Source: an uncultured Erysipelotrichaceae bacterium (GTDB lineage: Bacteria; Bacillota_I; Bacilli_A; RF39; UBA660). Taken from it: a DNA stretch of 6,455 nt. The translations under genes were made by a program, and so were the position numbers. Positions within the stretch are counted from its first letter, which is position 1, and each line of letters opens with the position of its first letter. The stretch lies in the NCBI GenBank assembly GCA_902783215.1, contig CACZQD010000086.1, forward strand, positions 1 to 6,455, in the 5' to 3' direction. The notes under the pieces are model-generated. The model saw only the letters and a list, made by a program, of their open reading frames with translations, was not told the origin of the DNA and made no database searches. Shown here in pieces: positions 1-5,684 of this stretch.

Positions 1-13
1 AAGAGTTCAAATA

Positions 14-131
14 TGGTATTATCAGAAGTATAGAGATCTTACATTTTAGGTAACTAAATGTGCGGACACTTATTATTTCCATTTATAGATTAGTTTGAAG
101 ATAAATGTATTGTTGCATCTATCTTTTTTTG
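14..131 (+). ncRNA. Possible small RNA with terminator, upstream of the DHHW gene
   Basis: An extended -10 box (TGgTATTAT, 14-22) would start a transcript near 29. The matching -35 box would lie just outside the window. The transcript would contain a hairpin (ACATTTTAG 41-49 with CTAAATGT 54-61, loop GTAA, one bulged T) and end at the terminator described at 98-131. There is no convincing ORF inside. The 14 nt AAATATGGTATTAT (9-22) is identical to the -10 region of the antitoxin RNA promoter at 5428-5441. It could equally be the 3' end of a transcript entering from the left. The RNA call is inference. Confidence 0.25.
98..131 (+). terminator. Intrinsic terminator before the DHHW-MBOAT operon
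   Basis: AAGATA (98-103) pairs with TATCTT (120-125). After one A/C mismatch, ATG (105-107) pairs with CAT (116-118), leaving loop TATTGTTG. The stem merges into a run of seven T (124-130). It would end transcription from the left. Its 3' arm also contains TTGCAT, a candidate -35 box for the next operon. Confidence 0.55.
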
Positions 132-142
132 TATGATATAAT
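113..142 (+). promoter_or_regulatory. Candidate promoter of the DHHW-MBOAT operon
   Basis: TTGCAT (113-118), an 18-nt spacer and an extended -10 TGaTATAAT (TG at 134-135, hexamer 137-142). The predicted start near 149 leaves a leader of only about 9 nt, which still contains the GGTGG ribosome-binding site. The unusually short leader is the main reason for caution. Confidence 0.4.
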
Positions 143-157
143 AAATTGGGTGGTTTT

Positions 158-1327
158 ATGAAAAAAAGTAATAACATTATATTTTTAATTATTATTATAC
201 TTATATCTATAATTGGATTTAGTACCTTAATTAGAAATCAAAAAGAAATATCATGTGAAGAAAATAGGAGTTTAAATAAAATACCTCAATTAACAATAAA
301 ATCATTTTTAGAAGGTAATTATCAAAAAAATTTAGAAAGTTCATTGTCAGATCAATTTTTAGGAAGTGGAACAATCAAAAAATATTATCCTAGGATATTT
401 GATATCTCGACAATGACAAATATGAAAAAAAGATTATGTCACTATGGTTATTTTAGTATAGATACAGAGAGAGCTGTATATAATTGTGGTGATTATATTG
501 TATTTTCACCTATAAGTATGGATCTTAATCAAAAAAATAAAGTGTTGGAAAGTTATAAACAATTAGGTAATAAAGTTGATACATACTATTATTATATTAA
601 TACATCTCGAGATATAAATTTTAAAACAAATAAGAAATCAACAAATGTTAAACAGTTAATGAAAAGAATAATGAATAATAAGTATACATATTCAGAGTTA
701 AATATCAGTAATTATAATGATTATAAAAAATACTTTTACAAAAATGATCATCATTGGAATTATCGTGGTTCATATCAAGGTTATTTAGATATTTTAGAAA
801 TGTTAAATATTGATAATCCAATTAAACCAATAAAAAAGGAAGTATTTGATAATTACTATTATTATGGTTCACATTCTCAGGCTACTAGGAATTATGAATA
901 TTTAGATGAATTTACTGTATATAAATTTAAACTACCATATCATAATACATTAATTAATTCAAAACCAGGAGTTTATGGTAAACAAAATAGCTTTTTTCAA
1001 CATAAAATACCTTATAGCAAAAATTCTGGATTATATGGTGAGTTCTACGGATGGGATTATGGTGAAGTAATGTTTAATTATCATCAACATGAGAAAGATA
1101 ATTTATTAATTATATCTAATTCTTATAGTAATGCTATTAACGAACTAATAGCTTCTCATTTTTATAAAACTTATGTAATAGATTTAAGAAATTATAAAAA
1201 TGATATGAAAAAAGAATTTAATATTGTAAAGTATATCAATGATCATTCAATCGATAAAGTGTTAATTATAATGGATTATTCTTATATTACATCTAATGAA
1301 ATGAAATTGAAATGGGGGAAAAAGTAA
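158..1327 (+). CDS. DHHW/AlgJ-like protein, partner of an MBOAT O-acyltransferase
   Basis: This is a 389-residue protein with one N-terminal membrane anchor (about residues 7-25) and an extracytoplasmic body. After the anchor comes an ENRSLNKIPQL stretch followed by an acidic/aromatic segment, typical of DHHW/AlgJ-like proteins. The diagnostic DHHW is at residues 197-200. A C-terminal SNSY (320-323) corresponds to the conserved DSY-type serine motif, with Asp replaced by Asn. AlgJ/AlgX relatives use an Asp-His pair plus a Ser to handle acetyl groups on polysaccharide, so D197, H199 (or H198) and S322 are the likely active-site set. The ATG at 158 was chosen because GGTGG (149-153) precedes it; a TTG at 146 is in frame but has no SD. 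The next gene, an MBOAT acyltransferase, overlaps by 1 nt, supporting joint O-acylation of a surface polymer whose identity is unknown. Base composition is visibly more A+T-rich than in the ribosomal genes. Confidence 0.8.
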   Translation: MKKSNNIIFLIIIILISIIGFSTLIRNQKEISCEENRSLNKIPQLTIKSFLEGNYQKNLESSLSDQFLGSGTIKKYYPRIFDISTMTNMKKRLCHYGYFSIDTERAVYNCGDYIVFSPISMDLNQKNKVLESYKQLGNKVDTYYYYINTSRDINFKTNKKSTNVKQLMKRIMNNKYTYSELNISNYNDYKKYFYKNDHHWNYRGSYQGYLDILEMLNIDNPIKPIKKEVFDNYYYYGSHSQATRNYEYLDEFTVYKFKLPYHNTLINSKPGVYGKQNSFFQHKIPYSKNSGLYGEFYGWDYGEVMFNYHQHEKDNLLIISNSYSNAINELIASHFYKTYVIDLRNYKNDMKKEFNIVKYINDHSIDKVLIIMDYSYITSNEMKLKWGKK

Positions 1328-2727
1328 TGTTGTTTAGTAGTTTAACATTTTTATTCATATTTTTGCCAATATTGATAATAATTTATTTTATAGCTAAAGA
1401 TAAGTATAAAAATTATATATTATTGGCTGCCTCTTTATTGTTTTACTCATGGGGAGAACCAAAATATATACTTTTAATGATATTATCAATAATAATTAAT
1501 TATTATATTGCCCTTTTAATCAATAAAAGTTCTAATGATAAAGTTAGAAAGATTATGTTACTTTTTTCTGTAGTTTTAAATATTGGTTTATTATTTGGAT
1601 TTAAATATTTAAATTTCTTTATTACTAATATAAATAATATTGGTAATATATCGATACCTTTACTAAATATATCACTTCCAATCGGTATTAGCTTTTATTC
1701 ATTTCAAATTTTATCATATGTTGTCGATGTATATAAAAAAGATGTTAAAGTACAAAGAAATATCTTTTTACTAGGGACATATATTTCCTTTTTTCCACAA
1801 CTTATTGCAGGACCAATAGTTCGATATAGTACAATTGAACAACAGTTAGCACATAGAAAACACTCACTTGAAGGAGTGTGTAATGGTATCAGAAGATTCA
1901 TTGTTGGATTAGGTAAAAAGGTAATTATTGCCAATAATGCAGCAATTATAGCAGACAATATATTTAATAGTAATATTTTAAATCAATATGGATTACTTAT
2001 TTTAATAATTGGTGCACTTTCTTATACTATTCAAATTTATTATGATTTTTCCGGTTATAGTGATATGGCTATTGGTTTAGGAAAAATATTTGGATTTACT
2101 TTTTTAGAAAACTTTAATTATCCATATATATCTACAAGTATTACCGATTTTTGGCATCGTTGGCATATATCTTTATCTACCTGGTTTCGTGATTATGTAT
2201 ATATTCCTTTAGGCGGAAATAGATGCTCAAAACTTAAATGGATTCGTAATATTATAATTGTTTGGTTATTAACAGGTTTTTGGCATGGTGCAAGTTGGAA
2301 TTATATTATTTGGGGATTATATTACGCAATAATTTTGTTATTAGAAAAACTTTTAATTGGAAAATATATTGAGAAATTACCAAAAATAATCCAATGGCTA
2401 TATGCTTTTATATTAATAAATATCGGATGGATAATATTTAGATTAGAAAATATAGAACAATTGAAAATTGTATTTATCAACATATTTACATTTAAATCAA
2501 GTAATATAATTGATTATTTATTAAAAAATTACAATATATTTAATAGTTTTATCTTTGTAATAATTGGACTAATATTTATGTTTCCTATTTTAAAACAAAT
2601 AAGATTAAAGAAATATATAAATGTATATAGTTTATTAAGAGATACAGGACTAATAATCATACTATTGTTATCTATTGGAGCTTTAATCAATAATACTTAT
2701 AATCCATTTATTTATTTTAGATTTTAA
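1327..2727 (+). CDS. MBOAT-family membrane O-acyltransferase (AlgI/DltB/PatA type)
   Basis: This 466-residue polytopic membrane protein begins MLFSSLTFLFIFLPI, the usual start of AlgI-type MBOAT enzymes. About 10-12 hydrophobic segments cover its length. The family core is complete: DFWHRWH (H277 and H280), then FRDYVYIPLGG, then TGFWHGASW with the expected catalytic His at H320. Such enzymes move an acyl group, usually acetyl, across the membrane for transfer to alginate, peptidoglycan, teichoic acid or other cell-surface polymers. The acceptor cannot be read from sequence. The start at 1327 is preferred over an in-frame ATG at 1312: it follows GGGGG (1314-1318) at good spacing, gives the canonical N terminus, and forms a TAATG stop/start overlap with the DHHW gene, implying translational coupling. 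Length is normal for the family and no terminator is evident after the stop. Confidence 0.93.
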   Translation: MLFSSLTFLFIFLPILIIIYFIAKDKYKNYILLAASLLFYSWGEPKYILLMILSIIINYYIALLINKSSNDKVRKIMLLFSVVLNIGLLFGFKYLNFFITNINNIGNISIPLLNISLPIGISFYSFQILSYVVDVYKKDVKVQRNIFLLGTYISFFPQLIAGPIVRYSTIEQQLAHRKHSLEGVCNGIRRFIVGLGKKVIIANNAAIIADNIFNSNILNQYGLLILIIGALSYTIQIYYDFSGYSDMAIGLGKIFGFTFLENFNYPYISTSITDFWHRWHISLSTWFRDYVYIPLGGNRCSKLKWIRNIIIVWLLTGFWHGASWNYIIWGLYYAIILLLEKLLIGKYIEKLPKIIQWLYAFILINIGWIIFRLENIEQLKIVFINIFTFKSSNIIDYLLKNYNIFNSFIFVIIGLIFMFPILKQIRLKKYINVYSLLRDTGLIIILLLSIGALINNTYNPFIYFRF

Positions 2728-2764
2728 AAAATTATAATAAATAAATTAAAAATAACATTAAATT

Positions 2765-2819
2765 AATACAAAAATAAAAAAACATGATATAATTAATATG
2801 TAAATTTTAGAGAGGTGAT
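2765..2819 (+). promoter_or_regulatory. Promoter and RBS of the thioredoxin-PH operon
   Basis: There is an extended -10 TGaTATAAT (TG 2785-2786, hexamer 2788-2793) with only a weak -35 match (AATACA, 2765-2770, 17-nt spacer). Predicted start is near 2800. The leader carries a strong SD, AGAGGTGAT (2811-2819), just before the ATG at 2823. The preceding 2728-2764 is A/T filler without a visible terminator, so read-through from the MBOAT gene is possible. Confidence 0.6.
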
Positions 2820-2822
2820 AGA

Positions 2823-3659
2823 ATGGATAAGAATAAATTAATTAAAATTATTGGAGGAATAGTAGGGGTAGTATTAGTTGTACTAATATTATTTATTGCA
2901 ATAAATAACGGAAAAAGTAGTTCATCTAAAAATAGTAAATCGACAGTTATGCTAGATAATTTTTATAAATATATGGAAAGTAATAAAACAAAAGTTATAT
3001 ATTATGGTAGTGGTACTTGCAGTTATTGTGAATTAGAAACACCAATTATGAAACAAGTAAAGAAAGATTATGAATTAGATTACTTATATATTGATGCAGA
3101 TGAATTAGAAAAAGAAGATAAAACAAAAATATTAGAAGCACTAGATATAGAAGGATCAACTCCAACTATAGCAGTTGTTAAAAAAGATGAAGTAATTGAT
3201 GTTAATGAGGGATATTTAGATGGAAAACAATTAGTTGACTTTTTAATTAAAAACAAAGTCTTAAAGAAAGATGCTGTTTATAAACCAGAAGCATATTTAA
3301 CAAATATTGATTACTCTGAATATGAAGAAATTATTGGTAAGGATGAACAAAGTGTTATTGTAATTGGGCAAACAACGTGTAGTCACTGTATAGCAGTAAA
3401 ACCAGTTTTAAATCATATTGCAGAAGAGTATGATATTACAATTAATTATTTAAATCTAACTGAAATGAATGAAGAAGAACAAAGTAAATTGACAGAAAGC
3501 TTAAAAACAATTGGCTATGAAAATGCTGATAATTTAGGAACACCACTTACATTAATTGTTAAAAATAATCATTTAGAATCAACCATAGAAGGTGAAAATC
3601 CTCCTTCATACTTTATTAGAAAATTTAAAAATGCAGGAGTAATTAAAGAAGATGAATAA
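2823..3659 (+). CDS. Membrane-anchored protein with two thioredoxin-like domains
   Basis: This is a 278-residue protein. A hydrophobic anchor (about 8-27) is followed by a Ser/Lys-rich linker, so the rest should face outside. Two thioredoxin folds follow in tandem. Domain 1 (about 45-148) has a CSYC active site (C66, C69) and a Thr-cisPro at T113-P114. Domain 2 (about 165-274) has CSHC (C186, C189) and a Thr-cisPro at P241. Both keep the redox cysteines, so dithiol-disulfide exchange is likely in each. Domain 1 resembles the small thioredoxin-like 'bacteriocin transport accessory' proteins of Bacillota, but no bacteriocin genes are nearby, so that name would be misleading. The ATG at 2823 has an ideal SD. 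The stop overlaps the next gene by 8 nt. The extracytoplasmic substrate is unknown. Confidence 0.82.
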   Translation: MDKNKLIKIIGGIVGVVLVVLILFIAINNGKSSSSKNSKSTVMLDNFYKYMESNKTKVIYYGSGTCSYCELETPIMKQVKKDYELDYLYIDADELEKEDKTKILEALDIEGSTPTIAVVKKDEVIDVNEGYLDGKQLVDFLIKNKVLKKDAVYKPEAYLTNIDYSEYEEIIGKDEQSVIVIGQTTCSHCIAVKPVLNHIAEEYDITINYLNLTEMNEEEQSKLTESLKTIGYENADNLGTPLTLIVKNNHLESTIEGENPPSYFIRKFKNAGVIKEDE

Positions 3660-4110
3660 TATTGCAGATGCAGTTTACAATAAAGCTTTAGAATTCAAAA
3701 GAAGATTTCCCAAAACGATTGCCTGGAGATTAAGAGCTCATTCTAAAGTGGTTGCTAAATTTTTCAATCCTGGAGAGGAAGCAAATTATGTTTTTATTGC
3801 TCAAAAGAATTGGCACTGGTATAATTTATTATCAACTTATATAGTTGTACTAACTAATAAAAGAATATTACTTGCTCAAAAAAGATTACTATTTGGATAT
3901 TGGTATTTATCAATCACACCAGATATGTTTAATGATTTAACAGTAAAATCAGGAATTATTTGGGGTAAAATAAACATTGATACTATTAAAGAAACGGTCA
4001 TTTTATCTAATATAGATAAACGAGCTTTACCAGAAATTGAAACACAAGTAACTACTTATATGATGGAACAAAATCAAAAAATGATTAAAATAGAGAAAAA
4101 TATTCAATAA
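3652..4110 (+). CDS. Bacterial PH-domain (YokE/bPH-like) protein
   Basis: This is a 152-residue protein with no signal peptide or clear transmembrane segment. The basic N terminus (residues 1-35, several Lys/Arg/Trp) precedes a small beta-rich domain. The core has the pattern of bacterial PH-like domains: a strand ending in VVLTNKRILLAQK (about 65-77), then GYWYLSITPDMF, a Val-Lys-Ser-Gly-Ile-Ile-Trp-Gly segment, and a C-terminal helix rich in Glu/Gln/Lys (about 123-150). Such domains are often membrane- or protein-binding; the actual role here is not known. Its ATG lies inside the end of the thioredoxin gene (8-nt overlap, different frame), with AGGAG about 12 nt upstream, so it is probably translated by coupling. 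It is the last gene of the operon, with a terminator immediately behind it. Confidence 0.62.
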   Translation: MNNIADAVYNKALEFKRRFPKTIAWRLRAHSKVVAKFFNPGEEANYVFIAQKNWHWYNLLSTYIVVLTNKRILLAQKRLLFGYWYLSITPDMFNDLTVKSGIIWGKINIDTIKETVILSNIDKRALPEIETQVTTYMMEQNQKMIKIEKNIQ

Positions 4111-4116
4111 ATTTAT

Positions 4117-4156
4117 AAAAAAGTCATATATTATATTGACTTTTTTCTCTTTTTTT
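4117..4156 (+). terminator. Intrinsic terminator of the thioredoxin-PH operon
   Basis: AAAAAAGTCA (4117-4126) pairs perfectly over 10 bp with TGACTTTTTT (4137-4146). The loop is TATATTATAT and a second T run follows (4150-4156). The stem has flanking A and T tracts on both sides. Confidence 0.85.
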
Positions 4157-4164
4157 AGTACTAT
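4136..4164 (+). promoter_or_regulatory. Promoter of rplM-rpsI, overlapping the upstream terminator
   Basis: TTGACT (4136-4141), exactly 17 nt, then TACTAT (4159-4164). The predicted start is near 4171, giving a leader of about 72 nt. The -35 box is the 3' arm of the terminator stem, so one segment closes the previous operon and opens the next. Confidence 0.6.
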
Positions 4165-4170
4165 TTTAGT

Positions 4171-4242
4171 TGGTACATTTTATAAATCCCATTAAATAGA
4201 TCTTGGGAAAATCTATTTAAAATAAGGAGAAAGGAAAATAAT
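4171..4242 (+). promoter_or_regulatory. Structured rplM leader, candidate L13 autoregulatory element
   Basis: A perfect 10-bp hairpin (TTAAATAGAT 4192-4201 with ATCTATTTAA 4211-4220, loop CTTGGGAAA) sits just upstream of AAGGAGAAAGG (4224-4234). Loop bases TGGGA (4204-4208) are complementary to TCCCA (4187-4191) directly before the stem. That offers an alternative or tertiary pairing, although a full pseudoknot over a 10-bp stem is sterically tight. An L13 leader family is known in Bacillota. Whether this sequence fits that family was not tested. Binding by L13 is inferred from position only. Confidence 0.5.
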
Positions 4243-4677
4243 ATGAAAAATACTTATATGCAAAGAAAAGAAGATGTAGAACGTAATTGGTACATTGTAG
4301 ATGCAAAAGATGTAACTTTAGGACGTTTAGCATCAAAAGTAGCTCAAGTACTTCGTGGTAAACATAAACCAACATATACTCCTCATATCGATGGTGGAGA
4401 TTATGTAATAGTTATTAATGCTTCACAAGTTAATCTTACAGGTAATAAATTGGAAAAAAAGATTTATTATAATCATAGTGGTTACACTGGAGGATTAAGA
4501 GAAAGAACAGCTCGTGAAATGAAAGAAAAATATTCACAAGAAATGATTGAAAGAGCTGTTAAAGGAATGCTACCTAAAGGTAGATTAGGACGTCAAATGT
4601 ATAAAAAATTATTTGTTTATGAAGGAGAAGAACATCCACACATGGCTCAAAAACCTGTTGTTATGGATGTTAAATAG
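4243..4677 (+). CDS. rplM: 50S ribosomal protein L13
   Basis: This 144-residue protein is of normal bacterial length. L13 binds 23S rRNA and is an early-assembly protein of the large subunit. Recognisable segments, in order, are NWYIVDAKDVTLGRLAS (about 15-31), the LRGKHKP basic turn, GGDYVIVINA (about 51-60), YYNHSGYTGG, and the C-terminal VKGMLPKGRLGRQMYKKL signature (about 106-123), ending in EHPHMAQKP. The start is fixed by the AAGGAGAAAGG SD and by the usual L13 N terminus. The gene precedes rpsI with a 9-nt gap, the common bacterial rplM-rpsI order. Base composition is less A+T-rich than the polysaccharide genes, as expected for a highly expressed core gene. Confidence 0.98.
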   Translation: MKNTYMQRKEDVERNWYIVDAKDVTLGRLASKVAQVLRGKHKPTYTPHIDGGDYVIVINASQVNLTGNKLEKKIYYNHSGYTGGLRERTAREMKEKYSQEMIERAVKGMLPKGRLGRQMYKKLFVYEGEEHPHMAQKPVVMDVK

Positions 4678-4686
4678 GAGGTTAAT

Positions 4687-5097
4687 ATGGCAAAAGTAAT
4701 TACTGCAACAGGAAGAAGAAAATCTTCAGTAGCTCAAGTTAAAATGACTGCTGGTAAAGGTAAAATAACTGTAAATGGTAAAGATGTTAGAGATTTCATG
4801 CCTTATGAAACTTATGTTATGGATTTAATGCAACCATTAGTTGCAACAAATAATGAAAAAACATTTGATATTGAAGTAAAAGTTACTGGTGGTGGAGCAT
4901 CAGGACAAACAGGAGCAATTAGATTAGGAATTACAAGAGCACTTTTAATTTATGATGAAGATAATGAAGGTAATGATGATAGTTACCGTAAAATCTTAAA
5001 AAGAGCTGGTTTTGTAACTAGAGATCCAAGAAGTAAAGAACGTAAAAAGCCAGGATTAAAAGGTGCACGAAGAGCTCCACAATTCTCAAAAAGATAG
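4687..5097 (+). CDS. rpsI: 30S ribosomal protein S9
   Basis: This 136-residue S9 is slightly longer than the usual 130 or so. The extra residues lie in the acidic DEDNEGNDDS stretch (about 91-100). It has the N-terminal ATGRRKSS motif, the glycine-rich VTGGGASGQTGAIRLGI core, and the basic tail KKPGLKGARRAPQFSKR, whose final SKR reaches the P-site tRNA in the 30S subunit. The intact tail shows that the gene is not truncated or replaced by an insertion at its 3' end. GGAGG (4677-4681) overlaps the L13 stop and sits 5 nt before the ATG, so the two genes are co-transcribed. A strong terminator follows after 23 nt. Confidence 0.98.
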   Translation: MAKVITATGRRKSSVAQVKMTAGKGKITVNGKDVRDFMPYETYVMDLMQPLVATNNEKTFDIEVKVTGGGASGQTGAIRLGITRALLIYDEDNEGNDDSYRKILKRAGFVTRDPRSKERKKPGLKGARRAPQFSKR

Positions 5098-5120
5098 GAA
5101 ATATCTATTTAATATGTTTC

Positions 5121-5148
5121 AAAAAGCCTGTATTTACGGGCTTTTTTT
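5121..5148 (+). terminator. Intrinsic terminator of rplM-rpsI
   Basis: AAAAAGCCTGT (5121-5131) pairs with ACGGGCTTTTT (5136-5146) over 11 bp with a single U-G wobble and loop ATTT. It ends in seven T (5142-5148). Confidence 0.95.
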
Positions 5149-5186
5149 GATGTCTAAATCTCCAAAATATGCACTGTTTAGAGATC

Positions 5187-5210
5187 GTAGGCTACGAGTG
5201 GGCTACAAAA
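5187..5210 (+). repeat. Tandem GTRGGCTAC repeat left of the toxin locus
   Basis: GTAGGCTAC (5187-5195) and GTGGGCTACAAAA (5198-5210) lie 11 nt apart. A third copy, GTAGGCTACAAAA, is at 5811-5823 on the far side of the toxin locus. GTAGGCTAC is an odd palindrome (GTAG-G-CTAC), as for a dimeric protein's binding site. Similar strings can also arise as codons (Val-Gly-Tyr-Lys) in tails of Bacillota tyrosine integrases, so these may be recombination-site or integrase remnants. That link is inference. The rest of 5149-5277 shows nothing else supportable. Confidence 0.4.
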
Positions 5211-5277
5211 TCTTCACAAATTCTTTATTTATCTTAGGGTAGTAGAACAAGATAGGTTAATAAATTGAAAATTTATA

Positions 5278-5396
5278 TGGTATAATTAGATTAATGAATC
5301 ATAGGTGATATGGTAAAAGTAATTAAATATTGTAATGAGCTATTAAAATATATAAAATAAAAAATAGAAGAAAATTACTTAGATATTATCAATTAG
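5278..5396 (+). pseudogene. Possible promoter plus remnant of a short coding sequence
   Basis: An extended -10 TGgTATAAT (TG 5278-5279, hexamer 5281-5286) is followed by ATG at 5310, opening 16 codons (MVKVIKYCNELLKYIK) to a TAA at 5358-5360. The same frame continues as KIEENYLDIIN before TAG at 5394-5396, which looks like one helix interrupted by a stop. The SD-like AGGTG (5303-5307) is only 2 nt from the ATG, too close for good initiation. I read it as a decayed gene start rather than a working gene. The family is not recognised. Random A/T-rich sequence is a real alternative. Confidence 0.25.
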
Positions 5397-5412
5397 AGTT
5401 AGTGTAAAGAGT

Positions 5413-5441
5413 TTGCATTTATCCAAAAAATATGGTATTAT
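5413..5441 (+). promoter_or_regulatory. Promoter of the antitoxin RNA
   Basis: TTGCAT (5413-5418), exactly 17 nt, then TATTAT (5436-5441), with TG at 5433-5434 making an extended -10. Predicted start is near 5448. No ribosome-binding site or ORF follows, consistent with a noncoding RNA. Confidence 0.75.
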
Positions 5442-5447
5442 GTATAT

Positions 5448-5562
5448 GTCAAGGGAAATTTGAATAAAATAAAAAAGGATACATTTGACTGTGCGAATCA
5501 AATGCAATCCCTTAATTAGGATAGCATCTGAAATCAACGGTTGTTGAAATCAGATGCTTTTT
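5448..5562 (+). ncRNA. Candidate type I antitoxin RNA, antisense to the toxin mRNA 3' end
   Basis: The predicted RNA of about 115 nt is bounded by a good promoter and a strong terminator and has no ORF. Structure visible: AAGGGA (5451-5456) can close with TCCCTT (5508-5513) around a hairpin with arms 5477-5488 and 5498-5510 and loop CTGTGCGAA (5489-5497); then the terminator hairpin. It runs convergent to the minus-strand toxin gene and is fully complementary to about 95 nt of its 3' UTR. It also carries TCAAATGcaATCC (5498-5510) and AGCATCTGA (5523-5531), which are complementary to the toxin leader at 5711-5700 and 5693-5685. The layout resembles Fst/par and TxpA/RatA loci. No sequence family is recognised, and function is inferred. 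Confidence 0.65.
5464..5510 (-). terminator. Terminator of the toxin mRNA (minus strand)
   Basis: Read on the minus strand, GGAT plus CATTTGA (5510-5498) pairs with TCAAATG plus ATCC (5488-5477), with a small TG/T internal bulge and a 9-nt loop. TTTTTTATTTTATT follows (5476-5463). It lies wholly inside the antitoxin RNA, where the same bases form that RNA's central hairpin. Confidence 0.75.
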
Positions 5563-5565
5563 ATT
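5523..5565 (+). terminator. Terminator of the antitoxin RNA
   Basis: AGCATCTGA (5523-5531) pairs with TCAGATGCT (5550-5558). After a symmetric AA/AA internal loop, TCAAC (5534-5538) pairs with GTTGA (5543-5547), loop GGTT. TTTTT follows (5558-5562). On the opposite strand only one T-poor flank follows, so this terminates the plus-strand RNA. The T tract reaches the toxin stop codon (5564-5566). Confidence 0.88.
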
Positions 5566-5641
5566 ATCTAAATAGTAAGGTGATTACTATAAAAAATAAT
5601 AGTAGAATTATAATAAATAGAGATAATTCTCTTTTTGTCAT
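5564..5641 (-). CDS. 25-residue hydrophobic peptide, candidate type I toxin
   Basis: This single-span peptide has a short charged start MTKRE, an uninterrupted hydrophobic run from residue 6 to 24 (rich in Ile, Leu, Phe, with Ser7 and Thr21 the only polar residues) and a terminal Arg25. It should insert in the membrane. This build matches the membrane-acting peptides of type I toxin-antitoxin loci (Fst, TxpA/BsrG and Hol-Tox types), although I recognise no direct sequence match. The ATG at 5641 was chosen because AAAGGTGGTGG (5658-5648) lies just upstream; longer in-frame starts reach back into the leader and promoter and lack an SD. The gene has its own promoter and terminator, and an antisense RNA covers its 3' UTR. 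Toxicity is inferred. A simple small membrane protein with antisense control is the alternative. Confidence 0.6.
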   Translation of the reverse strand: MTKRELSLFIIILLLFFIVITLLFR

Positions 5642-5647
5642 AATTAA

Positions 5648-5681
5648 CCACCACCTTTCGTTTATAAAAATAAATGAAAGG
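5648..5681 (-). promoter_or_regulatory. Toxin RBS with SD-masking leader hairpin
   Basis: The SD AAAGGTGGTGG (5658-5648) is among the strongest in the window. In the leader, CCTTTC (5681-5676) pairs with GAAAGG (5659-5654). After one A/C mismatch, TTTAT (5674-5670) pairs with ATAAA (5665-5661), loop TTTT. This 11-bp stem buries the first five SD bases and leaves GGTGG nearer the ATG open, which would damp translation. SD masking by leader structure is known for Fst and other type I toxin mRNAs. Confidence 0.6.
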
Positions 5682-5684
5682 GAA

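Noticed and set aside
1704..1958. 84-codon open frame on the minus strand
   Set aside because: It lies entirely within the well-supported MBOAT gene, has no SD or promoter and no recognisable domain.
5098..5120. Possible attachment site formed by duplication of the rpsI 3' end
   Set aside because: The rpsI tail is intact and I found no second copy of its last bases in the window.
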